From Phlegmacium glaucopus (taxonomy: Eukaryota; Basidiomycota; Agaricomycetes; Agaricales; Cortinariaceae): a stretch of DNA of 64,000 nt. The notes under the pieces are model-generated. The model was given only the letters and a program-made list of their open reading frames with translations, did no database searches and had not been told where the DNA came from. Shown here piece after piece: positions 1 to 12,062 of this stretch. Position numbers and translations under genes: made by a program. Location of the stretch: NCBI GenBank assembly GCA_015039465.1, contig MU130695.1, positions 221,603 through 285,602 of the forward strand, given 5' to 3'. The first letter of the stretch is position 1; every line of letters starts with the position of its first letter.

Positions 1-575
1 CCGCTGGAAACCATTCCTTCGTGCTCACTAATGTCGATGACGACGACTGGCTTTGGCTGGATTACTTTGCTATTACTACCGATCTCCCAGGCTCAACATC
101 GTCGACAGTCTCTGCACAAGTGATGATAACGACCTCACCACAAAGTACTAACCCACCTCAAAATAATACCCAATCATCATCAAACCACCCGCCAATTGCA
201 GCAATTGTAGGAGAGGCGCTGGGAGGTATTGCAGTGATCTGCGTGCTTGTATTTTGTTTTCTCTATCTTCGTCGTCGTCGCCCATCTATTATTATTGATG
301 GCGATAACCCTTCTACTCTTGGTGTGTTTCTTCTTCTCACATCACTCACTATGACTGTCTAATGATGTAACCCTACAGCCCAGCCTTTCATTCTAAATCC
401 GTCAGTTCCTATGTGAAAATCCAGTTCCAGATCTGTACTAACCTCAAACACCAGTATAACACTTACACCGCCCATACCATCATCCTCAAACAAGAATGTT
501 CGCACACACTCGCGTCCAGTTTTGGTTGGACCTCCACCCATTTACGAAGAACGTGCTCAAATTCATCTCCCATAG
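1..575 (+). CDS. Single-pass membrane protein, C-terminal part, possibly truncated by an in-frame stop
   Basis: The reading frame enters from the left edge, so the start is outside the window. The first residues include the motif WLWLDYF, typical of the end of the jelly-roll-like ectodomain of large agaricomycete membrane proteins. A Ser/Thr/Pro-rich stretch follows, then one transmembrane helix (about 208-270) and a basic stop-transfer run RRRRP, so the C-terminus should be cytosolic. An intron at 322-378 (gtgtgt...acag) joins exon 1 to exon 2 in phase. Exon 2 meets TGA at 414-416 after 12 codons. The same frame then stays open to a TAG at 573-575 and encodes a PPPIYEERAQ tail usual for this class. 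The TGA is therefore either a nonsense mutation or an early natural end. The ligand is unknown. Confidence 0.6.
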
Positions 576-1651
576 AGTTTCCCCCTTGTTAGTTCGGGCT
601 GGCTAATGCAACGAAGTAGTCATGAACGCAGGAAAAAGAACAGGCTAAGGAATCGGACTTTGTATGGTCACTTCTTTTATTTTACCTTCTCTCTTGTTCC
701 ATTCTTTTATATTTATTCATTTAATGATCTTTTATCCTTGGCTTTTAATTAGTGCTATATCCATAACCATGTGGGAAAAAAATAAATACCAATGTCGCGG
801 GCGCGACTTGTAGCAGACTTCATGGAAGTAATTGACTTATCTATCATCAATATGTGGAGTTTGCTTACAGGAGACTAATCAATTTTACTATGGCTTCTGT
901 GGAATCTCCTTAATTTCTGGCGACGCAATCTATTTTTCTTTGAGTGATGTTGAACGTGTTGCACTGGTATGTTTTCTATTTTGTGCACAATTTACTGACA
1001 GTGTATATCACAGGAAAAATGACTCATTCTCCCTGAACGACAGTGCTGTAATGTCCCTTTTTTACTTCTTTAGCCTAGGCTTAATACCAACGCTGTTAAA
1101 TCAATTTTGGGATGTCATAAGATAACATCAAACGCGTGTTTGAGGGTGCCAGGAATATCCCCTAATTAATGAGAACATAACTGTGCTTCCTCACGGTGAA
1201 CATGCTTCAGTCGTTGTGTTTAAAGTGTCTCATGCACATGGTTTACCTCTGCCTTATCAATGTATTTGTAGTTTATGACTCGTCAAATTGAACTTGAGCA
1301 AATCACACCTTTTTCCCTGAAACTTTGGTCCCGTTCTTGACTAGTCTGAATCCTAAGGCACTGCCCGTTTGCTCACCCATCGGGCTCTGTGTTTTATTGC
1401 ACGACTTCTAGTTGGTAACATCATTTTTGAGGTTACTAGTAAAGCATACACCAACAAGGTAGCAATGTGCTGGAGAGCTCGCTGCTCTGGAGACTATGAC
1501 GAACGTTGAGACCTAGTACTATTCCTGTTCAGTCAATTTCGGGTAAAGCTTTTTTCTTCGTTGTTTCCATCGTTTTATTCTTGTCTTGGCAAATCATCCA
1601 TCGCCCCTAGATGAACTAAAGCTCACCTACCTTCTTTTGTCCAGTCAAGTA
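576..1651. other. Intergenic region, no gene recognised
   Basis: This is AT-rich sequence with only short unconvincing reading frames. The 45 bp around 969-1016 recur at 5061-5111, which makes it part of a dispersed repeat rather than a gene. Confidence 0.5.
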
Positions 1652-1850
1652 CCATTTTCGCCAGTTGTACCTGTTTCATTTGCGATGGTTCCTGATTCTT
1701 TTTCGCATTGCTTTCTGATACTGCAGTAGCGGAAGATTTTGGTCGGTTCTGTTGCTTTATTTTGGTGTTAGATTTGATAGAATCCAGCATTTGGACCACA
1801 ACGAATACGAGAACTAATCGAAGTCTTCGTAGAAAATGCACCTGAGGTCA
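1652..1850 (+). repeat. Dispersed repeat, copy 1
   Basis: About 200 bp align in the same orientation with 5289-5482. Shared blocks include actgcagtagcggaaga, cacaacgaatacg and cgaagtcttcgtagaaaa, with scattered differences. A second shared block lies upstream (969-1016 and 5061-5111). The distance between the two blocks differs (about 640 bp here, about 180 bp in the other copy), so one copy carries an insertion or the other a deletion. No ORF is conserved. Confidence 0.7.
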
Positions 1851-2299
1851 ATATTCCACCGCTGAAATCGAACGGAATTCTAGATCGGCGACTATGAATT
1901 GTGTTCAAACTGGTCAACCGCGGTCCAGACGCTTTCAAAACTTCTTGGACAATAAAATTAGTACTTCAACTTATGAAGAGAGATATAAGTAATCCAAACG
2001 GGTTCACCGCGCTGCACAACCGGTACCGCCGAGATTATATGTAAAGATATGATGCATTGGCCACTCCGTCCATGCCTAGAGCGGCAACATCCATCGCTTC
2101 GCTGCCTTCACAACTTCGCCTCAGAGCTAAGGACAACAGAATAGATTCAGTCCATAACGCTGTGAGAAGCAAGAGAGAAGCGAAACGCACCGCGATCCTG
2201 AGCATAATAAAATTCTGAAATTCTGAACAAGATCAAAAGCGGTTACATAGTTAGTTCATGGTTGCGATGGCACTACATGACTTACTCGGCTTTCCCAAA

Positions 2300-3894
2300 A
2301 TAAGGATGGTGTATGATTTCGTATAACCCAAACCGCTTGTGCACATCAGGATGTACCAGTTATAATGGAAAATAGTAAAAGGGAATCGGACTTGGCGCAT
2401 AAGTGTGCACTTACCCCACAAACAAGATCAAAAGCGGCTGGAGTCAACTCTTCAATTTGGAGGAATTTTTGTTTGTCGTCAAGATCTTCGTGAGAACACC
2501 ACCAATTGAATTGCGCGCGGTTCTCAAACATAAACTGGAGCGAGAAGCGGATCAATTAATCAATGTAACCAGCCGCTGGCGGGGTAACGCACATCCCCAT
2601 ACACTGATTCCAATTCGAATATGATGCAACCAAGAGACCAATAGTCCGCTTCAATGCCATAGGGAACTCGTTTAGCTTTTTTCTCATTCTCTACAACTCG
2701 GAGGCGATGTAGGGCCAGGTCCCGACAGACTCATGAGCACATGGTCTGCCAGGAAGGTAGGGCGCACATTCATCGGCTATCTTGCTCGAACCGAAGTTAG
2801 CGGTGCGTACATTTCCTCTATAATCAATAAGAACATTTTCTGGTTTGAAATCGCGATGAAGAATTCCCAGGCTATGGAGCGCAGCGAGGCCCAAAGCCTG
2901 GAAGACCTAGTCAGAACGACCCACCATTGCGAGTAAAAACAAGGCTCACCATCTGAGCAACCAGGCGCTCGGTTTCCTGAACACTATTGAGAGCCCCAGG
3001 CAAATCTTGAATGACGGCACGTAGAGGGCAGTCCATCACCTCCTATTGCGGCTTTCAGAAGATGAAATCAATAGCAAAGAGCAATGGACGAACCATAACG
3101 AGAAAACTCTGACTTCCGTAGTGGCGTAATGCCTGAAGCTGCATCAAAAATTGAAAGCCAGGTAGTTTGCTTTGGACTGCCTCTGAGAGTCTTTGATATG
3201 CTTTCGTCTCTGATAGAAACTCAGGCCAGGAATCCTCTGACAGTGGCATGCACCGATCGTGCCTGTAGATCTTGACACAACACACCTTTCTCCCAGAGTC
3301 TTTATTCCCCGCCACCAACCGAGCGATCACGACATCATTAGTGTGAAGAAAGCCCACGACGCGGTAGCAACCGAGAGGAATGGAAGACTGAGTATTGGAC
3401 GGCAAGGAGACGCGCTTCGTGGGCTTGAGATGGCAGCGTTTGTACTTTTCTAGCAATTTGTCAGATGGTAAGAGAGCACCGTACTGAGCAAATAAGCTAT
3501 CGTCGTCAGGGCTGATGCCAGCGTCTTCATTGCCAGAGAGCGTGAGTGATTCCAGTTCCGCCGTCAAGGGATCTGTAGCAACACACTTGATGTCAAGTGA
3601 AGCCGAGGTTAGCCGATTCCACAGCCTCAGATGCTGTATAGGCAGATAAATTGTTTTCGATGCAATCTGACGTATCGTCCCAGTCTTCATCTGATTTGGT
3701 CTCGTGCTCGAGAGTTGATGAACGTATCCTGCGTGGATTGACATCGAAGCAGGCAAGGATGGCAAAGCTGAGAATGGATCTTCGACCACGACAGAAAAAG
3801 AGCTCTGGGGCGAGCCAGTACAGCATATTGTAGATCGTAGAGCAGATGAAGAACGGCGGTGCTGGAACTGGTAAGTTGCTTTATCTATGTTCAA
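2300..3894 (-). pseudogene. Protein kinase pseudogene
   Basis: Read on the minus strand, the first exon (3894 down to about 3100) encodes a 250-residue N-terminal region and an N-lobe with VCCVKIYRHDR. After introns come HRDFKPEN (catalytic loop), then NFG where kinases have DFG, and GTWPYIASE where APE is expected. Directly after this at about 2696 one base is missing, so the frame runs into TAG. The shifted frame continues with YGIEADYWSLGCIIFELES and, after another intron, FNWWCSHEDLD and a C-lobe with HPDVHKRFG. Loss of the metal-binding Asp, the altered APE motif and the frameshift together indicate a dead gene. The layout resembles fungal Ser/Thr kinases with long N-termini. The 3' end is uncertain. 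Confidence 0.75.
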
Positions 3895-4180
3895 AAATAT
3901 ATGCGTTTTTGCCAGGTGACCGTTAGTCTACCTAATGTGACAATCGATCACTGTATATAACAGTGACCGTCACACGCGATCGTTGGTTCCTTCCATGATG
4001 TTGTCCATCGATAATCGTCTCTAACTCATTCGACCTTTAGGCCTCGATCAGCGACGATAAGGCAAAGAAACATATCAAATGACCAGCAACAGTAAGATAA
4101 ATATAATGATCCATGGCTAACAAATACTGATTGAATAGTATTGTAGTCGACACATTGTATGATCGCCCCCTTCAATACTG

Positions 4181-5008
4181 CTAATCGGTCTCGGGTCTGG
4201 ACGATACTCTGTGAACATCGGAGTCGTCGTCATAGACTTTCCCTGCAGAAAATTTTTTAGCGACGATGTTCAGAAATCAAGAAAGATAGTAAAGTCCACG
4301 TACGTTTTCGTACCTTCTTGATGTTGCCTCCATATCCTCGTCGGCACGTCTCAGCCGTTGCAGGGGTTGCTATCGCTTGCGCCGATGTCGATGCAGCCGA
4401 TGTCGACACGGCAGTTTGCACTGGCACAGCAGATGTCGATGCTGGCGCTGGTGCTGGAATTACAGTGGGGATAGCTGACCCACCTGGTGTCGTGCCTTTT
4501 ACAAATAGTTGTGAAAAAAGATGGATGGATTACGAAACCAACATACTTTCTATGGCAGGGACTTGGTATTCCGAGAGGTCCTCCTTGCCTCTCCGCTTGT
4601 GTCTGATCTTGGAGAACCCGAATGATGGCGTTTCGTCCTCTTCTGTTGAACTGACCCCATTTGGGGGTTTCTGACGTGGTCCCGCCCCACCAGCTCCTGT
4701 ATTGTTCATGGCACCCATATGAGCGTAGACTGGGCGCCCATGGAATGATTGCTTGCGATCATTCTTGACGATATATATGTGCAAAGTTGTATGGGTTTGA
4801 GGCCACCGTCATAGCCCTCTGTGGTGTTGGGTGCAAATAGGCCCAAAATTTGGGTGATGGTGGTGGTGTTGCTCACCCATCTATCGAGAACTTGGGCCTT
4901 GCAAGTCGTCAATGGGTTGAAATGGTTCAGCGTACGGCAGGAGAGGGAAAGGAAGCAGGAACGGTAGCCAATACCTGAGAGGGGTCCATTGTTGATGCTT
5001 CAACCATG
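4181..5008 (-). pseudogene. Unrecognised spliced gene, probably decayed
   Basis: Minus-strand exons can be joined by good splice sites: one ending about 4548 (coding KPPNGVSSTEEDETPSFGF and SEYQVPAIES), one at about 4315-4502 rich in Ala/Ser/Thr/Pro (PAPAPASTSAVPVQTAVSTS), and a last one ending at TAG 4181-4183 after KVYDDDSDVHRV. The protein would be largely disordered and I recognise no domain. A possible start is at 5008, but the stretch between 5008 and about 4780 contains stops in every frame I tried, so the 5' half is broken or has an intron I missed. Confidence 0.35.
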
Positions 5009-5060
5009 GATCCCACTCCTGTGGGAGCTGTTGGCAGGGATTCAAGCGAAGCAAGGTTTA

Positions 5061-5482
5061 TATATGTTTTCTATTTCGTGCACAATTTACTGACAGTGTA
5101 TATCACAGGACAAATACCTCTCGACGCGACACCTATTTTATTTTCAAAGTTTTTCACTTTTTTATCTCTCTTCCTTATTGCTTTTACTGCTCGGTCTCTC
5201 TCTCTCTCTCTCTCTCTTTCCTGTGTGGGATTTGGCTACGGCTTTCTTTCATACTTGTTATCCTTTCTTTGTGTCTGTCATCTTTGCCAGTTGTATATTT
5301 TTCATTTGTGATGGTTCTTGAATTTTCTTTGAATTTTCTAATACTGCAGTAGCGGAAGAATTTGGTCTATTCTGCTGCGTTATTTGGTGTTACATTCGAG
5401 AGAATACAGCTTTTGGATCACAACGAATACGGGAACTAACCGAAGTCTTCGTAGAAAAGGACCAAAAGATCAATATTCCACT
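5061..5482 (+). repeat. Dispersed repeat, copy 2
   Basis: Partner of 969-1016 and 1652-1850, in direct orientation. Between the shared blocks lies a pyrimidine-rich stretch with a (tc)n microsatellite at about 5194-5218. The pair brackets the dead kinase and the unrecognised decayed gene. Confidence 0.7.
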
Positions 5483-5803
5483 TAATCGAACGTACATGAT
5501 TCAGAGTTGTGAAAGCTTTGTAGAGCACAGAAATCACCAAGCATGATGGTGTAGGTCCCATTATGTAAGTGCCTTTCATGGATAAATCCGAGTCGGTTGA
5601 ACAACTCTTGACATCATTGGGCTTGCAGGTAAAAAATCATTTCATTCCGTGCGCGATCACATGGCTCTTATTAAGAGTAAGAACCCCAGGGGCTCAATTA
5701 TGATTTCAATGCACTGACCAGTGACCCCGAGAAAAATGCCCATATGAAATTGTTTTCAACAATATTCAACTTGAAGGTGGGAGCGAAACCAACTATTACT
5801 TAT

Positions 5804-5863
5804 CCCAATACTCAAAGTCCCAATACTCAAAGTCCCAATACTCAAAGTCCCAATACTCAAAGT
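5804..5863 (+). repeat. Minisatellite, four 15-bp units
   Basis: Four consecutive copies of tcccaatactcaaag. In one frame it would encode repeats of PNTQS, but no supporting gene model surrounds it. Confidence 0.9.
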
Positions 5864-5959
5864 GATGTATCCTCTTCTATATTTCTTAGTTCGTACCAGT
5901 ATTCCTCTCTAACCTCTTTTTACCCTCTAATTTGCATTGGATTACAGCCGATACCAAAT

Positions 5960-6850
5960 GATGCTGAGACGAAAAAGGCTTCTGCTATAATGCTTCGTAT
6001 CGGATCTGATCTTCTGAAGCAAAGTAAAGCTTCCCGTGAAGACGATCAATGCAGTAAATCGTCAGGCAGTAAACATATTATTTCACTCCAATTGCCATGC
6101 AAGACCTACCAAAAGCGCAACGGATGAAGGATGAAGGCGTGCTAGCTCGTGTGTATAAACTCATTCTAGACTGGTGTAACAAGAGATCACCACCCTCATC
6201 GCTGGCCACAAAACAACAAGGTACACACGTCTGTTCCTCAGATATTCTACAATCATGTTCTTAATCTTGACATAGTATCGCGGTGGCACGGGAATTATAT
6301 GCTCTAACTCATAATAAGCAGGCCCAAACGAAACTTGGTCAAGAAATATCGATGTATCTACCGACAACATTGAATGGATTGCCTTACTAGACGCCGTCGT
6401 ACGCAAAACTTTGCGTCTTCATCCGCTGGTCTCTAGCACTGTACGAGCTGCTGAAAAGGATGATTGCATTCCTCCTTAGCAAGCCGATCACGGAGAGAAA
6501 GGAGGACTGTCTAAAATGAAATTCGGTTGGGCTTTGATTCATTTTGATGCCATTATATCCTAAATTTATTTTTCTTTGTGGGGTAGGGTCAGAAAGGGAC
6601 AATCGATAGTGGTACCTATTGTCCTCCTCAACCGAGATACATCAATGTGGGGGGGGGGAGAGATTCTACAGAGTTCAAGTTAGTGTCATCTCCAAATTTC
6701 GTTCTGAATTTTATACAACCGATTTACTTTTTAGGCCTGAGCGTTGGGCGAATACTCCAGACGTTGCCGCATCTGTTCCTGGAGTCTGTTTAAACGTATT
6801 GACATTTATTGGGGGTCCCTATGCGAGCGAGCTGGGAAGACGTCTATAGA
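5960..6850 (+). pseudogene. Cytochrome P450 relic, different family from the main array
   Basis: Short stretches in shifting frames recall a P450 in order: DLPKAQRMKDE (about 6104), an I-helix remnant TLIAGHKTT (about 6192), NKQAQTKLGQE, a K-helix LPYLDAVVRKTLRLHP in which the ExxR Glu is Lys (about 6380-6420), TVRAAEKDDCIPL, then FRPERWANTPD and a remnant of the heme region, LTFIGGPYASELGRRL, where the Cys is gone. Several stops and frame changes separate the pieces. The PERW region and the VAASVPGVC-like stretch resemble basidiomycete P450s of another family and are clearly unlike the array at 13.8-48.3 kb. Confidence 0.75.
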
Positions 6851-7005
6851 TGCCGTTCTATGCTTCCACACGACGTCCACAAGACCTACCTTTGTTCGAT
6901 GGGACCCAGCTCGTCCGTTTTTTCTTGAAAATTGTGTTGTTTTTTTGACCAACCCGACGTAGAAAAGCAGGTTAAACACTGGTGAGTGGGCTGAAAGGGA
7001 TCAGC

Positions 7006-7118
7006 GAACAGCGTAAGAGGGAAAGGAAGCGGGAGAGGGCGAGGGAAAGGAAGCGGGAGAGAGCGAGGGAAAGGAAGCAGGAGAGAGAGTGGGGAAGGAA
7101 GTGGGAGAGGGAGAGGGA
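7006..7118 (+). repeat. Purine-rich GA tract with degenerate repeats
   Basis: About 110 bp of almost pure A/G on the plus strand, built from variants of gagggaaaggaagcgggaga. No coding function seen. A related short stretch occurs at about 4937. Confidence 0.85.
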
Positions 7119-7119
7119 A

Positions 7120-8627
7120 GGTATCGTCAAGCTAGGACAATTATAAACAATAGTGGTCTATTAATAAATTGATTCCAACTACATAAGGAAGCGCCTGGAA
7201 GCGCCACGATGCGATGAGAAAAGACAAAGTGTTGACTCATCAAAGGATATGATAAGATAGAATAGAGCCAACGTCGTTGACGACTCATTCTAATACTGGA
7301 GATTTGAAGCTTTGAAGACTCGCTAAAACACTCGAAGCCGAACCGCCCGAACCGCGTGGGGCCAGCCCAGATAAATAAATCATGGACAATATTCCAGAGT
7401 TCGAACAAAGAAGCATGCACACCTCGACTTGAATGATACATCTTCAATTTCCAGAACTGAAATATCAATCGGAGGTATTTATTGTAGCTCTCCAGTAAAG
7501 AAAAGGAATGGTCGAGGGTCGAGTCTCGAGTCTCCTCCTGACTCCTGAGCTGCATAAGCAGGAGGGGATGAAAAAGCGCAGGTTTAAGTCAATTCTAAAT
7601 CCCAAATCCGCACTGCTTATTACTTGCAAAGATCATACCTTCTTTCTGAGTATCTGGCAACATTCATAAATGGTTCGTCAATGACGTCTACCAGGTTTTA
7701 TTAGGGAGCCCTGAAATGGAAGAAGTATGCACTCTGGACACTTTCAAATATACCTAAGCTCTAAAGTTGACTGAGGACGTTGTCGACACATCCATTGACT
7801 AACTGCGCCCCGCCACAATGTATGAGGATATTTTTGCCTACCCTTCAAGTTGAAGCTTTAGCGCTTGGCCGGAACCTTTTAAGGTTTGTTGCTCGCATTG
7901 TAGGAACTTGATGATACACAATCTGAAAAGGCTCTACCATTCTTCATTCGAGGCCAGAGCAGTTTAGTCTACCTTACAACAATAATGGTACAGAGTAATC
8001 TATTCGGTGAGGTTCGTTGACGAGGCTACTATGATGATATATCCAGGCCCCTTCCTGCTTTTAATTTTCGAACACCCACTAGTAATTGTTATAGTGCCAG
8101 CCTCTGAAATGGATATTCCTACTTCGAATTCATCTTGAAGCTTGAAGTCCTTATGTCAGTTTTCTCTCCATCCCTATGTGTTTATATCGGACGACGCTGA
8201 TCTACTAGTGTATCCTCACCGCGTTCCTTCAGTCATCAAATACTCCCTCTGCTACCTATCTTTGAGCCCGAGGCTCGAAAAGATATTACGCCTCCTACAG
8301 ACGGGTGCTAACTTGCCCTGAAATGGGATCAACATTCAGGTTAGTCGACTCAGACTCGTAGTAACCTTCACAGCAAAGGCGTTCTTGTTATCTAATTCGT
8401 AATGTTCGGGCCGCGGTTACACCGTGGATTGCTGGTTTTTACCGGTTGAGACAGCAATAGGTATATTTCCATACAAACCTAAATATTGCGATAACCGAGA
8501 AAGTAGGTGTAAGCCTTCCAAGAGTGTGAAACGCCGTAGCCACTAACATGCTAGGTACCAGTCCCCGATATGATTACTAATTGAAGCTTTTCTTGCAGAC
8601 CTGAGGCTCTGTTTAAGTTTGTTGCAC
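7120..8627. other. Intergenic region, no gene recognised
   Basis: There is a 142-codon minus-strand frame at 7127-7555, but it shows no recognisable motif or splice context and I do not call it a gene. The rest has no credible coding signal and no repeat I could match elsewhere in the window. Confidence 0.45.
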
Positions 8628-9716
8628 CTAATTGAAAGTACAGAAGCCTGTCACAGTAAGAGAGGAGAGAAGTGGGAAATCTTGTAACGATGTTGGAGGT
8701 GATACTGAGTGATGGAGGCCTGGACGTTCGAAGTCGGATGGATTGGGAGGTAATCTATACTTGTCCGCTACATCTCGCCACTCGTTATACCTCAACTCTT
8801 TCAACGTCAGCGTCTCCAGAAGTGGCATCTCAAACAACCCCATGAGACCGGCCACATCCGCATACGACTCTTCTCGCAAGCGATATACCCCAATTTCGAG
8901 ATATTCCAAGTGGGATAACACAACCCTAGGTCTCGCCTCTTGGTCCTGCCCAACATTCCTCAAAATTGACGCAATCTCATCCTGGATCACTAGTCGTCGA
9001 AGCATAGGAGAGGCTCCAATCATCTTCTTGAGATAACTAAAGCTTGGCCAGCGAGAGGCGAAGCGTAGTTCAAGGTTGAGGAGATTAATCAGTGGGGGTG
9101 CGTTCCATGTAAGATATACTCCGTTTAAACAGATGGAGGAGAGTGCGTGTGTGGCATGGACGAAGAAATGTGGAATAGGATCATAAACGATGATACCGTC
9201 CCTGTAGATATCCGATGTTATCGTCAGAGACTGCAATTGCGGTATTTTTATCGCCACGAACGGAGGTAGCACGCAAGGGAGGCTACCCACGTGTGATACG
9301 AGGAGCGTTAAGGAGCACCAACGCACGCTTTGGGGATAAAGAAGCTCTACCGCCGCTTCAACTGGTATACGTGTGGTATCGAGGGTTATGTGAAGGGGTA
9401 GGTTAGCGGAGCGACTGAGATAAGTCGGAACCCATTCCAAGGAGCGTTTTAGTTCCGACTTCAAGCGACGGTGGGACTGAAGTGAGCGAGAAAGGTGAAG
9501 AAAGCTCCATAAAACGGGCATTTGGAGAGCGAGGTCCTTCCATCGTCTGCTCACTTGAGTCAGAGTGGTCGGATAGAGTGGATAGAGTGGTAATTTGGAG
9601 AAGAGTAGTCGGCGTGGATAGTTCTGGTCTACCTCCATCGGAAGGCAGGCTCCTACTTGGAAAACCTTTGCCAGAAGTTCGTTTGGAAAGGAATCAATAG
9701 TTATTCCCGAGGTCAT
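8628..9716 (-). CDS. F-box / leucine-rich-repeat-like protein
   Basis: A single-exon frame of 362 residues starting at an ATG at 9716. Residues about 8-60 form an F-box-like start (FPNELLAKVFQVG ... TLTQVSRRWKDLALQMPVLW), the pattern common in basidiomycete F-box proteins: hydrophobic helix, then VSRRW and PxLW. The remainder is Leu-rich with irregular LRR-like strands (LQSLTITSD, LEYLEIGVY, LETLTLKEL). Such proteins bind Skp1 and present substrates to an SCF ubiquitin ligase; the substrate is unknown. The frame is uninterrupted. It is shorter than many relatives (450-600 aa), so a further 3' exon could be missing from this model. Confidence 0.75.
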   Translation of the reverse strand: MTSGITIDSFPNELLAKVFQVGACLPMEVDQNYPRRLLFSKLPLYPLYPTTLTQVSRRWKDLALQMPVLWSFLHLSRSLQSHRRLKSELKRSLEWVPTYLSRSANLPLHITLDTTRIPVEAAVELLYPQSVRWCSLTLLVSHVGSLPCVLPPFVAIKIPQLQSLTITSDIYRDGIIVYDPIPHFFVHATHALSSICLNGVYLTWNAPPLINLLNLELRFASRWPSFSYLKKMIGASPMLRRLVIQDEIASILRNVGQDQEARPRVVLSHLEYLEIGVYRLREESYADVAGLMGLFEMPLLETLTLKELRYNEWRDVADKYRLPPNPSDFERPGLHHSVSPPTSLQDFPLLSSLTVTGFCTFN

Positions 9717-12062
9717 GAGGTAGTTCGTAAATGGGGACCTTGGGAGCTCTTGGAACGATGGTTGTCTAGGAATGACGGATGAGCACTGTTGGTGGGTGTA
9801 TTTGAAATAGGTCCAGATAGATATACACAGATTGCAATTATAGTGGTTCGACCTCGATAAAATTAGTCAAAGTTACGAAAGATACCAATCAATTTTCCTC
9901 GTTGCTTGGCGATATACCTTCTGTCATAGACTTCTTGAAAAAAACTTCCGACATTGGTGAGGTCTGCTTTCGTCAAAGTACGTACCCCAGCTCTAAGTTG
10001 TGTCAGAACAGGATATGAAAAAAATTGTTTCCCAGGAACTTCAACCATTAAAGATGCGACAGAGCCATGTCAACGGACATATAACAAGGGGTGACACAGA
10101 GATGCCAATACGACCGGGTACACCAGTGGGTCAGGTGGAGAATGCCATTCCGAGGCATGGAAGAAGAATATTATAACAAGCAAACCTTCCAGGACAGCAG
10201 ATGCTAGATTGAAGGAATCGCAAGAACACTGCTATACGGCGCCGAAAACACCAGCAAGCCTTCTAGAAGACGAGGGGAACAGCTTCAAATCGGTGGTCGC
10301 GAGTCCATCGAGACATTATATATCATGCTGACACTACATTCTTGTCGATATGCTAGCGAGTTCTAGACAATGGCCGGCCCTATGACTCCGAAAGAACGTT
10401 TCTATACGAATACTGAGTGCAGTTAGGTCGCTGATGTTCGAAGGAAGAGGCAGGTTTTCTTACATTATGCAATACATGAATCACAATCTTCTCTCAGAGG
10501 TTGATAACGATATAATGGGTTAAGAAGTTGTTAAGAAGTTTTTGCCAGCCTGACAACCCAATTTTCCGGTTCTGCAGCATCGAAGTCAACCGCAGAATGT
10601 GTGGTCAGAACAGGGTCCACATAGCAGACTACATCACATGACCAAAGCGTGACACTGACGCGTTTAACTTTAAGATGATTACAAATTGTATTGTCGCGGT
10701 TAAGTCACAGCACGTGATGTAGTCGATACGCGTTTTTTTTTTAAGTTTATATTTTGCCCAGCTCCGATTCAAAAAATACAACCTGCGGATTGAAGGCGGA
10801 TTCGGAGAACTCATAGTTACCATTTGAAACCACTTTATTTTGGTTCCAATACCTAAGGACAAATTTTGAAGGCCAGGTCATGATTTCATCGATCATTATT
10901 TAAGTTACACAGCTCACGTCGCCTGCCAGCCATGGTTGCATAATTTTGGGAATCCTGTGAAGTGCATGAATCATTATGCATGTCGCACTATGCTGTAGCA
11001 GGTGGCGTGCCACTAAACCATTCATACTTCCTTGTCTTATCTGAACTTGTCTTTGATTGTAGAATCCAGTTCGGTCAACGGTCTGACTTTGCCCTATAGT
11101 TAGACCAGGACTCATCACTAAACGCGCCCATCGTTGTATACTAGAAAGGGGAAAGGGAGAAGGAGTCCCGGATCATCGGGCGTTCCTTAGTAAGTACTCG
11201 CAACCTTAAGTTGGCACTTCACTGATAGGCAACTTCCTTATTCCCAGATAGCCTTATCCCTGCAACAATTCATTTTTCTGACCTTACATACAGAGTGTGA
11301 GTCGTACCCAAAGGAGTAGTCATTACTGGAGCTGACTAGCGTCGTGTCAACTGCCAGTATTTAGATCAGCCTTTCTTGGATGAGAAACTTTGAGTCACAC
11401 GCATATTTACGTTGATGAGAACTACTACATATATCATCCAGCCCACATCCAGAGGCCGGCGCCTTCTGACTGTGTAAATACGCCTCAAGGACCTCACAAG
11501 GCAGATTGCCGAATGCCTGCAACGTGTTCTGCCGACGAATACTACATAGCCCACAACTAGCCAGATGAGATTTTAAGCTCTTCTTCCGCGCCCCTCGAAG
11601 CATCCTGCTTGATTACGCCACAGAAACTGTCTTCATTGGACGTAAAATCCGACCTCGTCTGTTTCTAGAACCTTACTTTAAGAATCCCCCCCCGAGCTCT
11701 CCGTGGAATACACCCCCCCCAAACCTCTGACGAAGTCGGACTACCACCACTCACGTTTTCCACTGCCTTTTCCCCCTCACAAAACGAAGCTAGCCTCACT
11801 TGCTGTTCCCGCGTCCGACAACTTTCTTCACAATCTCAGAAACCTTAGTTGTTTTAAAAGCCACAGAACAAAGAACGAGACGTTATAAGAAACATGTAAA
11901 AGATTTCCACTTGTCTTTGCATATAGCTATCAAGCTGAATGTGAACGTGGTCATAGGCCCGAATCATTTTGTCTAGAGACCGTGAAGGAAACAACAACCG
12001 CAGCGCAGGGGGAAGTTGACGACAATGATGACAAAACTATTCGTTTCTCCGCCAAGCCAAAT
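9717..12062. other. Intergenic region, no gene recognised
   Basis: Small frames exist (for example 9863-10048 and 11361-11603 on the minus strand) without recognisable domains. Sequence from about 11700 may include the 5' leader or a first exon of the next gene, because the frame of that gene stays open without ATG back to about 11893. Confidence 0.4.

Noticed and set aside
832..1125. 97-codon plus-strand frame
   Set aside because: No ATG-proximal context or recognisable motif, and it overlaps a block of the dispersed repeat.
7127..7555. 142-codon minus-strand frame
   Set aside because: No homology recognised, no splice context and no conserved motif; frames of this length are expected occasionally in AT-balanced non-coding DNA.
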